The position numbers were made by a program, and so were the translations under genes. Of a DNA stretch of 16,560 nt, positions 1 through 7,339 are shown piece after piece. A model generated the notes under the pieces. The model saw only the letters and a list, made by a program, of their open reading frames with translations. It had not been told where the DNA came from and ran no database searches. The stretch comes from JBDHAC01 sp039589195. Its GTDB lineage: Bacteria; Gemmatimonadota; Gemmatimonadetes; Palauibacterales; Palauibacteraceae. How positions within the stretch are numbered: the stretch's first letter is position 1; every line of letters begins with the position of its first letter. The DNA lies in assembly GCA_039589195.1 (NCBI GenBank), contig JBDHHV010000137.1, positions 1-16,560 on the forward strand, in the 5' to 3' direction.

Positions 1-1
1 G

Positions 2-103
2 GGCGTGTACTTCGACCGGGTCGAGAAGAGCCTGGAAGGGGCTCCGGCGGGTTACAGTTTGGGTTACACCCCCGAACAGGCCGAGATCGAGAAGCTGACG
101 TGA
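2..103 (+). CDS. 3' end of an unidentified gene
   Basis: An open frame enters from the left edge and ends at TGA 101-103, giving the last 33 residues of a protein (starts GVYFDRVEKS, ends AEIEKLT). The piece is charged, soluble in character and has no membrane segment. I do not recognise the family from so short a fragment. It points toward the 3' end of the tRNA-Ser gene, with 26 nt between them. No hairpin with a T-run follows it. That it is coding rests only on the open frame and natural-looking composition. Confidence 0.6.
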   Translation, partial: GVYFDRVEKSLEGAPAGYSLGYTPEQAEIEKLT

Positions 104-129
104 ATCTCGTAAGTCGTTGTCAAATAAAG

Positions 130-212
130 CGGAGGGGGCGGGATTCGAACCCGCATGTCCTTGCGGACGCCGGTTTTCAAGACCGGTGCATTAGCCGTTC
201 TGCCACCCCTCC
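130..212 (-). tRNA. tRNA-Ser(UGA)
   Basis: The reverse complement folds as a class II tRNA. The 7-bp acceptor stem is GGAGGGG/CCCCTCC. The anticodon arm is CCGGT-CTTGAAA-ACCGG with anticodon TGA, which reads UCA and other UCN serine codons. The long variable arm is GTCC-GCAA-GGAC, and the T arm is GCGGG-TTCGAAT-CCCGC. The discriminator base is G (position 130), as usual for serine tRNAs. CCA is not encoded: GCTTT follows the acceptor stem, so the tail must be added by nucleotidyltransferase. The gene stands alone. I could not find a convincing promoter in the 208 nt upstream (213-420) or a terminator downstream. Confidence 0.97.
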
Positions 213-420
213 GAGGTGCGGCCCGCGAGACCGCCGAGCTACGGTCCGAAAGATGCGCGATTTCGTGGGCGGGCGCGACTCGGCTGGAACCTCATACGTC
301 GCACCTGAAACCCCGCCAGATCCGGCCGCGTACGCTTGGACGGAGAGATCGACAGCTATTCGGCGGTTCGCCGATTGTGCATATTGAGCCTGGAATCAGG
401 TTTAGCTGAAAGGAGAGCCC

Positions 421-489
421 GTGCGCAGAGTCGCGATCCTGGTGGTCTTGGAGATCGTGCGCCGCTTGCTCAAGAAGATCAAGATCTAG
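421..489 (+). CDS. Small cationic hydrophobic peptide ORF (22 aa)
   Basis: A GTG codon at 421 follows AAGGAG (410-415) with a 5-nt gap, one of the best Shine-Dalgarno matches in the window. The frame ends at TAG 487-489 and encodes 22 residues: an N-terminal MRR, a hydrophobic stretch AILVVLEIV, and a basic tail with RRLLKKIKI. There are seven Arg/Lys and one Glu, consistent with a cationic, membrane-binding helix. I know no named family for it. It could be a membrane-associated microprotein, a toxin-like peptide, a leader peptide or a chance ORF. It converges on signal peptidase I (stop at 518). The strong ribosome-binding site is the main support. Confidence 0.45.
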   Translation: MRRVAILVVLEIVRRLLKKIKI

Positions 490-517
490 GCGCGTACCGG
501 ACTCTTGGCTGAGGTAC

Positions 518-1330
518 CTAGTGCGGTGATGGCCCGATCCGCCCGATGCGGAGCGCGGTCAGGAACGGGAGCGGCTTGATCGCGTCACGGTCATACGAGT
601 AGTACACGAAGAACGGCTTCCCCTTCATCTTGTCTCGCTCGACCAACCCCCAGTACCGCGAATCGAGGCTATGCTCGCGGTTGTCCCCCATCATGAAGTA
701 GCGCTCCTCCGGGATCACGAGCGGGCCCCAGTCGTCGCGCGTCGGGCGATAGCTGGCGCGATCCACGCCCTGTGCGAGGACGCCTAGCTGCCAGGCCATA
801 TCCGCTGCCCCGTCGTCGGGGACGCGCGAATCGTGCACGACCCACGGCTCCTCCTGCGGCTCGCCATTGAGCTGCAACACCCCGTCTATCATCCCGACGG
901 TATCACCGGGGAGCCCGATCACACGCTTCACGATATCGAGGCCCGGTGCGTGGTCCGCGCGAAACACGATGATGTCCCACCGGTTCGGCTGGCCGTACCC
1001 GGGAATCCGCAACGCCGTCCCGGGGACGGGCGAGCCGAGGACGACCTTGTTCACGAGCAGGAAGTCGCCGACCAGGAGCGTGTCCTTCATCGACCCGGAT
1101 GTGATCACGAAGGAGGCGAGCACGAAGCTCTTGAGGACGAGGAAGATGACGAGCGCGAAGACGAGCGTCTTGGCCCAGTCCACGAGCCACGCACTGGTCC
1201 AGCGCTCCGGCCGAGCATCCTCTTTCCCCTCGGGCCCCTCGGGCGCTGCGGAAGAGGCAGCGGCCTTGGACGCGTCGTCCGCCCTGGCGCGCGCGCTACG
1301 CTTGTTCTTGCCGCTTTTGCTTCGTCCCAT
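518..1330 (-). CDS. lepB: Signal peptidase I
   Basis: Type I leader peptidase (S26 family), 270 aa, which removes signal peptides from exported proteins at the outer face of the inner membrane. Residues 1-42 are a basic, Ala/Glu-rich cytoplasmic extension. One membrane segment follows at about 52-76. The catalytic serine is Ser80 in SGSM and the general-base lysine is Lys135 in DIVKRVIGLPGD. The conserved box GDNREHSLDSRYWG lies at 215-228. The ATG at 1330 is preceded by GACGAGGAGC, a purine-rich though closely spaced site. An in-frame TTG at 1408 would add 26 residues but lacks similar support. The gene lies 156 nt downstream of the Omp85-like gene on the same strand, so co-transcription is possible. 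All catalytic residues are intact. Confidence 0.95.
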   Translation of the reverse strand: MGRSKSGKNKRSARARADDASKAAASSAAPEGPEGKEDARPERWTSAWLVDWAKTLVFALVIFLVLKSFVLASFVITSGSMKDTLLVGDFLLVNKVVLGSPVPGTALRIPGYGQPNRWDIIVFRADHAPGLDIVKRVIGLPGDTVGMIDGVLQLNGEPQEEPWVVHDSRVPDDGAADMAWQLGVLAQGVDRASYRPTRDDWGPLVIPEERYFMMGDNREHSLDSRYWGLVERDKMKGKPFFVYYSYDRDAIKPLPFLTALRIGRIGPSPH

Positions 1331-1388
1331 GCTCCTCGTCCCGTGTGGAAGGCTGGGAACTCTGCGTTCCAGTCGTCCGTTGCGCAAT

Positions 1389-1404
1389 CCGCGGGTGCCC
1401 GCGG
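1389..1404. other. Perfect GC-rich inverted repeat upstream of lepB
   Basis: CCGCGGG-TG-CCCGCGG is a perfect inverted repeat between the Omp85-like stop and the lepB start, about 58 nt upstream of the lepB ATG. It could be an operator or an RNA hairpin in the transcript joining the two genes. No T-run follows on the minus strand, so a classical intrinsic terminator is not supported. In a GC-rich genome part of this may be chance. Confidence 0.35.
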
Positions 1405-1486
1405 TCAAAGAGTTGATGCCGGAAAGCGCTTGAGAGTTGCTCCGACGTAGTGACCGGCTGGTGACCGGTTATCGGGAGGCTCGGTC

Positions 1487-3877
1487 CTACAGAATCCCGT
1501 CCGTGTAGATGTGAAGCCTCCACTCGTCTCCCCCGCGCACCCCATGCGCCAGGTCGAAGCGCAACAGGCCGTCCATGAACGAGGCGCCCGCCCCTACCCC
1601 GATCTTGTAGCCTTCGGTCCCGAACTCGTCTCGAAGGCCGGCCCACACCGCATCCCCGAACAGAACCACTCGGATGGCTCCACCCATCGAGCTGTACGCC
1701 GCGGGCGACACCTTGAACCCGAACCCGACTTCCGCGCGAGCCATCCAGAACGCTTCGCCCGAGGCGGACGCCACTTCGAAACCGCGCAGCGTGCCTGGAC
1801 CACCCAGGTGATAGAGGCGCTGAGCGGGCGGGTTTCCGAACGTCGTACCGCTCCCGATCTCGAGCCCGCCCGTGAGCCGCCCGAGCAACGGCGTCGCGAG
1901 CGCCGCCGAACCGGCCAGCCGTCCGTAGTCGAAATCACCCGTCGCGGCTTCGCCCCAGATGGTCCCGCTGACGATCGGGCCGGTGGGATCCACGCCACTG
2001 AAGGTCCGAACTCGACCGCTCACGCCCACGATCTCTCCACGCGCGGATTCGATATTCTCGGGCAGCAATTCGTCGTCGATCAGGTGCGGGAGGGACGCGT
2101 CCGTGGTCTTGGGTGCGTTCTGGTGCCGCTCGGCGAACAGCTTCCCTTCCCAACGGGAGCGCGCGCCCGTTCTGCTCCCGAAGAGCTCGACCCCGGTCTC
2201 CCGGAAGTAGACGCCGTAGTCGTAACCGAACAGGAGCGTGTTGAGCGAGTTCCCGAGACCGAGCGGACGTCCCCAATCACCGGGATCGGTCAGCCGTCGG
2301 TAGACCCCGATCCCGAGCGACCCGCCCGCGGTCTCCCGGATCCAACTGAGCTCTCCGTGTGGCTCCCACTCCGGGATGCCGATCCGCAGCGTCGTCTCGA
2401 ACCGCGAGACCGCGCCGACCGGGACCGAGAAGCGGGCGCCCGGGCTGAAGCCCTCGACACGGTTGAAACGGATGAGCCCCGGCGACAGCCCCCAGGCCAA
2501 TCGGGGCGAGGGGAGGGCCTCCGCCGGCGCCCGTAGACCGGCGAGCCGGCCTTTGAGCTCGTCCAGCTCCTCCCCGGTAAACGCGTCTATGCGACCCGAG
2601 AACAGCGGCTCGGGCAGGTCGGGCGATCGGAGGAGCGAATCCTCGGGAGGGATGATCATTACGATCGTCGAAGGGGTCTCGGCCTCCTTCGGTTCAGCCC
2701 CCTCCGGCTCGGACTCGGGGTCTCTTGCCTCCGACGCTTCGGGGTCCCGGACTTCCGCTGGCGCGGCGACCGAATCGGGCTCCGGTCGCCGCCGGATCAC
2801 GCCGCGCGGTCTCGATCGGCCACCGGGTTGATCCGAGACCTGGACGGCGTCCTCTACCGCCTGGCCCGACTCGTCGTCCCAATCCTCCCAGTCCTCATCC
2901 TCGTCCGAGGAGCGGACGACTCTCACCCACCCCTCGGGCAGCCCGTCTTCTCCCGGGTCGAGCGCGGTCGGGGCATCGACCGCGTAGTCCTCGAAGCTCC
3001 ACTCGAGTCGCATCGGCATGCGGGCAAGCCCACCGATGATGGCGGTCCCATCGAACGCCATACGGTTCGGGAGCCACCACTTCAGCTCCTGAAAGCCGTA
3101 GTCGATGGTGATGTACTCGATGGACGCCTTGATCGGTCGAAGGAAGCCCGGAACTTCGGCCGCGTCCTCCGGTTCCTCTTCGACGAAATCGTAGTCTCGC
3201 GCGGGACGGTAGACCGCTCGGGTCAGCACGGCGGTCGCGTCGTCGAACCACAACGACGCGACGATCCGGTCGAAACGAGCCTTGCGAGGCTCGACCACCG
3301 CCTCGACCAGCGTGACCGTCCGCTCGGCGCCGGGAAGGCGAATCCGCAGCGTGTCTCCCGAGCGATACCGGTAGTGCAGCACCGCCGTGTCGGCGAGCGG
3401 GTGGAGCGCCCAATCGCTGCCCAGGAAGATGCGGTCCTCTGCGGGATCCAGGAAACCGAAGTCCAGGTCGAATCCGTCGTCGTCCGCCGGATCCTCCTCC
3501 ACCTCGACCCGCACACCCACGATGGGGACGCCGCGTCGCAAGCCCAGCCAACGTACGATCCGGTCGCCGTTCGCCTGCCAGTGCACGCGGGCCGCCCGCT
3601 CCTGGTGGTACATGGCGCGCTCTCGCCGCACCACATCTCCGCTCAGACCGACGTACAGACGCTCTCGGAACGTGAGCTCGAAGCTCGTGAGACCCTCGGC
3701 GCGAAGCGCCCGCGCCGCGCGAGCCCTGGACAACAGCTCCCGCACCTCCGGATCCGTGTACGCGTCGGAGGCTTCCTGGGGGGCGGCGACACGCGGGAGG
3801 GCGAGGCTCGCGGCCAAGACGACCCACACGGCTGCCAGACTTCGTCGAAGCGATCGAGCCCCGGTGTGCGACTGCAT
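1487..3877 (-). CDS. Omp85/BamA-like outer-membrane protein
   Basis: A 796-aa exported protein. A Sec signal peptide covers about residues 1-32 (RRSLAAVWVVLAASLALPRVAA). A soluble N-terminal region of unknown fold spans about 40-315. A strongly acidic then Pro/Glu/Arg-rich linker lies at about 322-405 (SSDEDEDWEDWDDES at its start). From about 468 (LIRFNRVEGFSPGARF) to the end there are alternating beta-strands typical of an outer-membrane barrel. LGGPGTLRGF at 691-700 matches the conserved RGF loop-6 motif of the Omp85 superfamily. The last residue is Leu rather than the usual aromatic. I see no POTRA repeats, so this is a relative rather than BamA itself; the client is unknown. The ATG at 3877 was chosen because the signal peptide starts there. 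It may be co-transcribed with lepB. Confidence 0.85.
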   Translation of the reverse strand: MQSHTGARSLRRSLAAVWVVLAASLALPRVAAPQEASDAYTDPEVRELLSRARAARALRAEGLTSFELTFRERLYVGLSGDVVRRERAMYHQERAARVHWQANGDRIVRWLGLRRGVPIVGVRVEVEEDPADDDGFDLDFGFLDPAEDRIFLGSDWALHPLADTAVLHYRYRSGDTLRIRLPGAERTVTLVEAVVEPRKARFDRIVASLWFDDATAVLTRAVYRPARDYDFVEEEPEDAAEVPGFLRPIKASIEYITIDYGFQELKWWLPNRMAFDGTAIIGGLARMPMRLEWSFEDYAVDAPTALDPGEDGLPEGWVRVVRSSDEDEDWEDWDDESGQAVEDAVQVSDQPGGRSRPRGVIRRRPEPDSVAAPAEVRDPEASEARDPESEPEGAEPKEAETPSTIVMIIPPEDSLLRSPDLPEPLFSGRIDAFTGEELDELKGRLAGLRAPAEALPSPRLAWGLSPGLIRFNRVEGFSPGARFSVPVGAVSRFETTLRIGIPEWEPHGELSWIRETAGGSLGIGVYRRLTDPGDWGRPLGLGNSLNTLLFGYDYGVYFRETGVELFGSRTGARSRWEGKLFAERHQNAPKTTDASLPHLIDDELLPENIESARGEIVGVSGRVRTFSGVDPTGPIVSGTIWGEAATGDFDYGRLAGSAALATPLLGRLTGGLEIGSGTTFGNPPAQRLYHLGGPGTLRGFEVASASGEAFWMARAEVGFGFKVSPAAYSSMGGAIRVVLFGDAVWAGLRDEFGTEGYKIGVGAGASFMDGLLRFDLAHGVRGGDEWRLHIYTDGIL

Positions 3878-4045
3878 CGGATCGTCTCTCAGCGTGTCCT
3901 CCTGCCTGTCTGACCCTACGCGGGCGCCGCGATGGCGGTTTCGGTTCAAGCGTGCGGGCCAAACCGTCCTCGTACTACCTTTGGCCTTGCCGCTCGTTCT
4001 GCAGACCGGACCCGGGGCGGAAGCGTCACCCTGTGTGAGGAATCG

Positions 4046-4684
4046 ATGGGGCTGTACGACGAACAGATCTTCCCGCGGCTGATGGATCGAGCGTTGAGCT
4101 CCGGACCACACCCGCAGCTCCGGACGCACGCGCTCGAGCACGCACGAGGCCTGGTGCTCGAGATCGGCTTCGGGACCGGCCTCAATCTCCCGCACTACCC
4201 ACCCGCCGTAGAGAAGCTCGTCGTCCTGGATCCTTCGAGCCCGCTAGCAGGGCGGGTGCGGCGCCGTCTTCGGCACGCGCCGATGCCCGTGGAGGTGCTA
4301 CAGCTGGACGCCGCTGCCCGGATACCGTTCGGGGATGCGACTTTCGACACGGTGGTGAGCACCTGGACGTTGTGCTCGATCGAAGGACTCCAGACGGCGC
4401 TGGCGGAGATCCGGCGCGTGCTGAGACCCGACGGGCGATTCCTGTTCATGGAGCATGGCCTGAGCGATCGTCCCCTGACCGCGAGATTCCAGAACCTCCT
4501 CAATCCCGTGCAGAACGTGGTGTCCTGCGGGTGCAACCTGAACCGGCGGATCGACAAGGAGCTGGAGGCGGCCGGTCTCGTAATCCTGTCGCTCAAGCGG
4601 TTCGTCGTCCCCAGCGTCCCGCGCGCGTTCGGGGAGGTGTACCAGGGAGTCGCATCTCAAGGCCATGGAGAACTAGGCAGGTGA
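4046..4684 (+). CDS. SAM-dependent methyltransferase, METTL7-like
   Basis: A class I SAM-dependent methyltransferase of 212 aa. Motif I is VLEIGFGTGLNLPHYP near residues 35-50. The acidic end of beta-2 is VVLDPSS, motif IV lies around FDTVVSTWTLCSI, and the post-motif is LRPDGRFLFMEHG. The segment SCGCNLNRRID followed by a C-terminal VPRAFGEVYQGVA resembles the METTL7/thiol-methyltransferase branch and its bacterial relatives; the substrate cannot be read from sequence. The ATG at 4046 is preceded by TGAGGA at good spacing, so I reject the longer open frame starting at 3932. The stop TGA (4682-4684) overlaps the GTG start of the next gene as GTGA, a coupled arrangement. Upstream is a 168-nt divergent region shared with the Omp85-like gene, where I found no convincing promoter. 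Confidence 0.85.
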   Translation: MGLYDEQIFPRLMDRALSSGPHPQLRTHALEHARGLVLEIGFGTGLNLPHYPPAVEKLVVLDPSSPLAGRVRRRLRHAPMPVEVLQLDAAARIPFGDATFDTVVSTWTLCSIEGLQTALAEIRRVLRPDGRFLFMEHGLSDRPLTARFQNLLNPVQNVVSCGCNLNRRIDKELEAAGLVILSLKRFVVPSVPRAFGEVYQGVASQGHGELGR

Positions 4685-5428
4685 AGACCAGACGTCGATC
4701 CTGCCTCAGGACTCTTCGCTGTACCCCTCCAGCAGCCCTTGTCCTGCTCGCTGGGCGCATCGAGCAAGCGGCGCGTACGGAGTCGGACTTACAGGAGGTC
4801 TCGCCACGCGCAGACTACGCGGCCGCCGCCGAGAGGCTGGCCGCATTCATCGAGCGGGAAATGACCGACAAGGAGCTCCCCGCGCTCTCCGTCGTCCTCG
4901 TCGATGATCAGGAGATCGTTTGGGCGGGAGGCTTCAGGTGGGCGGATCCCGTGGACAGCGTGCCGGCTACCGCCGCGACCTTATATCGGGTCGGCTCGGT
5001 ATCGAAGCTGTTCACGCATCTCGCCGTCATGCAGCTGGTGGAGAGCGGCGAGCTGGATCTCGATGTCCCGGTCTCACGACTTGCCCGAGTTTCGGCCCCT
5101 CGGGTACGACGAGGCGCCCACCCTGGGGCGGATCACCTCACAACGGTCCGGCCTCGTTCGGGAACCGCCCGTCAGTCACTACTTCGACGACTCGAGCCCC
5201 TCGCTCGTTGGGGGATACGACGAGTTCTCGGAGCGCTCCTATCCTGACTACGTGGGGGGGACCTCTGTACAACGCTGGCACCGCGAGCTTCTGCGGCAGT
5301 CCATGGAGGCGGAGGGATTCCGCGTCTACGAATTCGAGTGGTGGCATTTCGACTACACCGACTGGGCGCGATACCCGATTTTGAACTTCACCTTCGAACA
5401 GCTCGACACCCTGCCGAGCTGGAATTAG
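4681..5428 (+). pseudogene. Broken serine hydrolase fused to a VanX-type dipeptidase tail
   Basis: The N-terminal part (from GTG 4681) is a class C beta-lactamase-like serine hydrolase with its nucleophile motif SVSK (Ser106, Lys109). The frame breaks at 5080: the similarity continues one base later (DLPEFRPLGYDEAPTLGRI, then SGLVREPPV), consistent with loss of 2 nt. In that second frame the hydrolase similarity stops near DSSPSL (about 5204). It continues directly into the C-terminal part of a D-Ala-D-Ala dipeptidase (M15D/VanX family): GYDEFSERSYPDY, then MEAEGF and EWWHFDY. EWWH carries the catalytic Glu and one zinc His. The SxHxxGxAxD motif with the other zinc ligands is absent, as are the hydrolase Tyr and KTG motifs. 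This looks like a deletion joining two cell-wall enzymes, or a shortened natural two-domain protein. Neither activity is expected. Confidence 0.8.
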
Positions 5429-5435
5429 GAACGGC

Positions 5436-6200
5436 ATGTCAACCGGAGACCCGGACGCGTACTGGCGTCGCTACTGGCGCTTGATGGACCGCTTCGAGCC
5501 CGATGCCCGGGGCCCTGAGGATCAGTTCATCGACCGGTTGCTGAAGTGGGCTCCGGGGGAACGCTGGCTCGATGCGGGGTGTGGCCGGCGGACTTTCCCT
5601 CCCTGGCGATCGGAGAGCGAGAATGACCTGGTCGCCTCGGGGGCGGGACTGTTTGGGTGCGATGCCGACCTGCAGGCCCTACCCGATCGAGAGGATGCGG
5701 CGCTCGTGTGCGGAGCCAACTTGGAGTCGCTCCCCTTCGCGGACCAAAGTTTCGCGCTCGTCGCGTCGAACATGGTGTTCGAGCATTTGGCGGACCCCGG
5801 TTCCTGCATCGCCGAACTCGTTCGGGTCACACGCCCGGGAGGCCGAATCCTCATCCACACGGTCAACGCCAGGCACTACGTACCTCTTCTGACCCGGATC
5901 ACGCCGCACAGGTTTCACGTCTGGATCGTAAGCTGCATCGAGGAGCGCGCGGCCGAGGGCGTGTACCCGACGGTCTACAGGGCGAACACGGCGGAACGTC
6001 TCAGTGACCTTTTCGAATCGAGGGGCGGTTCTTACGTGTGGGGAGGGCCGGTGACCGCACTACCCACCTGCGTCCCGTATCCAGGGCTGTTCGGGCTCGG
6101 TTTTGGAATAGGGTTGCTGGAGCGGCGACTGGTTCGCGCCTGGCCCGCCTCGGCGCGTGTGCTGGCTCCGAGCCTGCTGATGGAGTTCCGGCGCGTCTGA
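5436..6200 (+). CDS. SAM-dependent methyltransferase
   Basis: A class I methyltransferase of 254 aa. Motif I is WLDAGCGRRTF (about residues 44-54), with an insert before the beta-2 acidic residue in GLFGCDADLQAL. Motif IV is LPFADQSFALVASNMVFEHL, and the post-motif is VTRPGGRILIHTVNARHYVPLL. This layout fits the Methyltransf_11 type that acts on small molecules or lipids; the substrate is unknown. The C-terminus is unusually hydrophobic (GLFGLGFGIGLLERRLV), which could allow membrane association. AGGAA lies just ahead of the ATG, and the gene starts 7 nt after the broken hydrolase, so the three genes from 4046 look like one transcription unit. It converges with the next gene with only 12 nt between stops. 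Confidence 0.82.
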   Translation: MSTGDPDAYWRRYWRLMDRFEPDARGPEDQFIDRLLKWAPGERWLDAGCGRRTFPPWRSESENDLVASGAGLFGCDADLQALPDREDAALVCGANLESLPFADQSFALVASNMVFEHLADPGSCIAELVRVTRPGGRILIHTVNARHYVPLLTRITPHRFHVWIVSCIEERAAEGVYPTVYRANTAERLSDLFESRGGSYVWGGPVTALPTCVPYPGLFGLGFGIGLLERRLVRAWPASARVLAPSLLMEFRRV

Positions 6201-6212
6201 CTTCCGCGTCGC

Positions 6213-6569
6213 TCAGGTCCCCCGGTGGTGCAGGCGGCCGCCCACCCACCCCCCTAGCAGGGCGCACACCAGCGGCCCGAACAGGAAGGTGAGCGCGAGC
6301 CCCCAATCCCCCGATGCGGGATCGGTGGCGGAGATCCACGAGCCGACGATCCCGAGCAGGATCATCCCCCACGCGGTCGCGCCCGCCCAGCGCATCGGCC
6401 TGCCGCCGGAAGCCAGCCAGCCGACCAACGCCCCGGCGATCAGGAAGAACACCGCCCCGACGGCGATGCGGGCCACCCCCGTCCGCCCCGGTCCGATGTC
6501 CGTAAAGACGAGCGCGAGGCCGATGATCCCCGCGGCGATCACGATCAGAATCATGATTAGCTTTTTCAT
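6213..6569 (-). CDS. Small four-helix membrane protein
   Basis: A 118-aa integral membrane protein with four predicted segments at about 4-22, 33-53, 63-82 and 91-110, separated by short Gly/Arg/Asp-containing loops. It ends in a basic tail (GGRLHHRGT). I recognise no family. The start MKKLIMILIV looks natural for a membrane insertion signal, but no clear Shine-Dalgarno precedes it, so the start is less certain. It is divergent from the DUF6265 gene across a 136-nt spacer. Coding is supported by the consistent hydrophobic pattern and the compact fit between neighbours. Confidence 0.65.
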   Translation of the reverse strand: MKKLIMILIVIAAGIIGLALVFTDIGPGRTGVARIAVGAVFFLIAGALVGWLASGGRPMRWAGATAWGMILLGIVGSWISATDPASGDWGLALTFLFGPLVCALLGGWVGGRLHHRGT

Positions 6570-6662
6570 AGTGGTGCGAAGATGTGTCGTGGCCCGCAGA
6601 TTCTCAACGGCCCCTGCGCGAAGTTCCGGTTGGAGTCGGGGGCAATGCGGACCCGCCCGCGA

Positions 6663-6677
6663 CCGCTGTCCCAGCGG
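6663..6677. other. Inverted repeat upstream of the DUF6265 gene
   Basis: CCGCTG-TCC-CAGCGG is a perfect 6-bp inverted repeat with a 3-nt centre. It lies 28 nt before the DUF6265 start, in the spacer between two divergent genes. It could be an operator or a 5'-leader hairpin. No -35/-10 pair could be placed around it, so the role is speculative. Confidence 0.3.
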
Positions 6678-6705
6678 CCTGGTCCACCTCAGACGGAGTT
6701 GGAGT

Positions 6706-7233
6706 ATGCGCTTCCCACCGATGACTGCCACGCCAACCGCCATGCTAATCGTGACGGCCGCCCTCACGTTCGTCTCGGCCGACTGCCAGGCGCAGGCGGC
6801 CGGCGGCTGGTCGATCGAGGATCTGTCGTGGATCGCCGGACATTGGGCGGGAGACGTCGAGGCGCTGGGCGGGCACGCCGAGGAAAGTTGGCTCGCACCC
6901 GACGGGGGAGCCATGTCCGGTGTCTTCCGACTCGTGTCGGGTGGAAAGGCGCGGGTTTTCGAGCTCTTGCTCATCGAGCAGGAGGGAGAAGACATCTTGT
7001 TTCGATTCAAGCACGTCGGGGCCGGCTGGGATCCGTGGGAGGAGGAGCCGCTCACCTACCGCTTGGTCAGACTCGAGGGACAGCACGCCTTCTTCGACAA
7101 CCTCGGCGGCGAGCCGGTCGAAGGGACGCCGAAATCGTTCAGCTACGCGCGACCCGAAGAGGACAGGCTGGTCGTGAAGGTCGAGGGCTGGGACGGGGAG
7201 TCGTTCGAGCTCCGGATGACGCGAGTCTCGTGA
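6706..7233 (+). CDS. Secreted DUF6265-family protein
   Basis: A 175-aa exported protein. The signal peptide is about 1-31 (LIVTAALTFVSADCQAQA); the Cys at 27 is preceded by Asp, so it is not a good lipobox. The mature part begins with WSIEDLSWIAGHWAGD, then HAEESWLAPDGGAMSGVFRLV and FELLLIEQEGEDILF, and continues through FFDNLGGEPVEGTPKSFSY. These follow the conserved order of DUF6265 (W-hA-G-W, E-W-P-GG-M, E-FDNP-like block), a small beta-sandwich-type domain of unknown function. GGAG at 6695-6698 supports the ATG at 6706; an upstream in-frame extension to 6289 is rejected. The stop codon lies inside the first unit of the tandem repeat that follows. Confidence 0.85.
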   Translation: MRFPPMTATPTAMLIVTAALTFVSADCQAQAAGGWSIEDLSWIAGHWAGDVEALGGHAEESWLAPDGGAMSGVFRLVSGGKARVFELLLIEQEGEDILFRFKHVGAGWDPWEEEPLTYRLVRLEGQHAFFDNLGGEPVEGTPKSFSYARPEEDRLVVKVEGWDGESFELRMTRVS

Positions 7234-7293
7234 TCCCGGCCGTCCGTGATCCCGGCGGTCTGTGACCCCGGCCGTGTGTGATCGCGGCCGGAT
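7230..7293. repeat. Four tandem 16-nt repeats (array A)
   Basis: Four contiguous 16-nt copies begin at 7230, 7246, 7262 and 7278: GTGATCCCGGCCGTCC, GTGATCCCGGCGGTCT, GTGACCCCGGCCGTGT and GTGATCGCGGCCGGAT. Three copies carry the palindrome CGGCCG at the same offset. The TGA stop of the DUF6265 gene (7231-7233) is part of the first copy, and the next gene starts 47 nt after the array. Neighbouring GCC/GGC arms could form short hairpins in RNA. The period is not a multiple of 3 and the array is outside coding sequence. Function unknown. Confidence 0.9.
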
Positions 7294-7339
7294 CGAGCAC
7301 CTGATGTTGAGCCAGGAAATCTGACCGGAGAGTCAGCCT

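Noticed and set aside
100..409. Plus-strand open frames at 100-387 and 155-409
   Set aside because: They run antisense through the tRNA-Ser gene and have no protein-like composition.
337..420. A sigma-70 promoter ahead of the 22-residue ORF (CATATT at 380-385, TTGGAC at 336-341)
   Set aside because: The boxes are weak and their spacing is far from 16-19 nt.
493..514. GTACC...GGTAC inverted repeat between the small ORF and lepB as a terminator
   Set aside because: Only a 5-bp stem with a long loop and no T-run on either strand.
1331..1408. TTG start for lepB at 1408
   Set aside because: It lacks a convincing ribosome-binding site and adds a low-complexity segment not expected in signal peptidase I; the ATG at 1330 is preceded by GAGGAG.
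833..1450. Long open frames on the plus strand over lepB and the Omp85-like gene (also 1511-2536 and 2828-3913)
   Set aside because: They are antisense shadows in GC-rich DNA; their proteins are Arg/Pro/Gly-rich with no recognisable domain, while the opposite strand encodes clear families.
3878..4195. N-terminal extension of the Omp85-like protein
   Set aside because: It would put 106 residues before a clear signal peptide and overlap the divergent methyltransferase.
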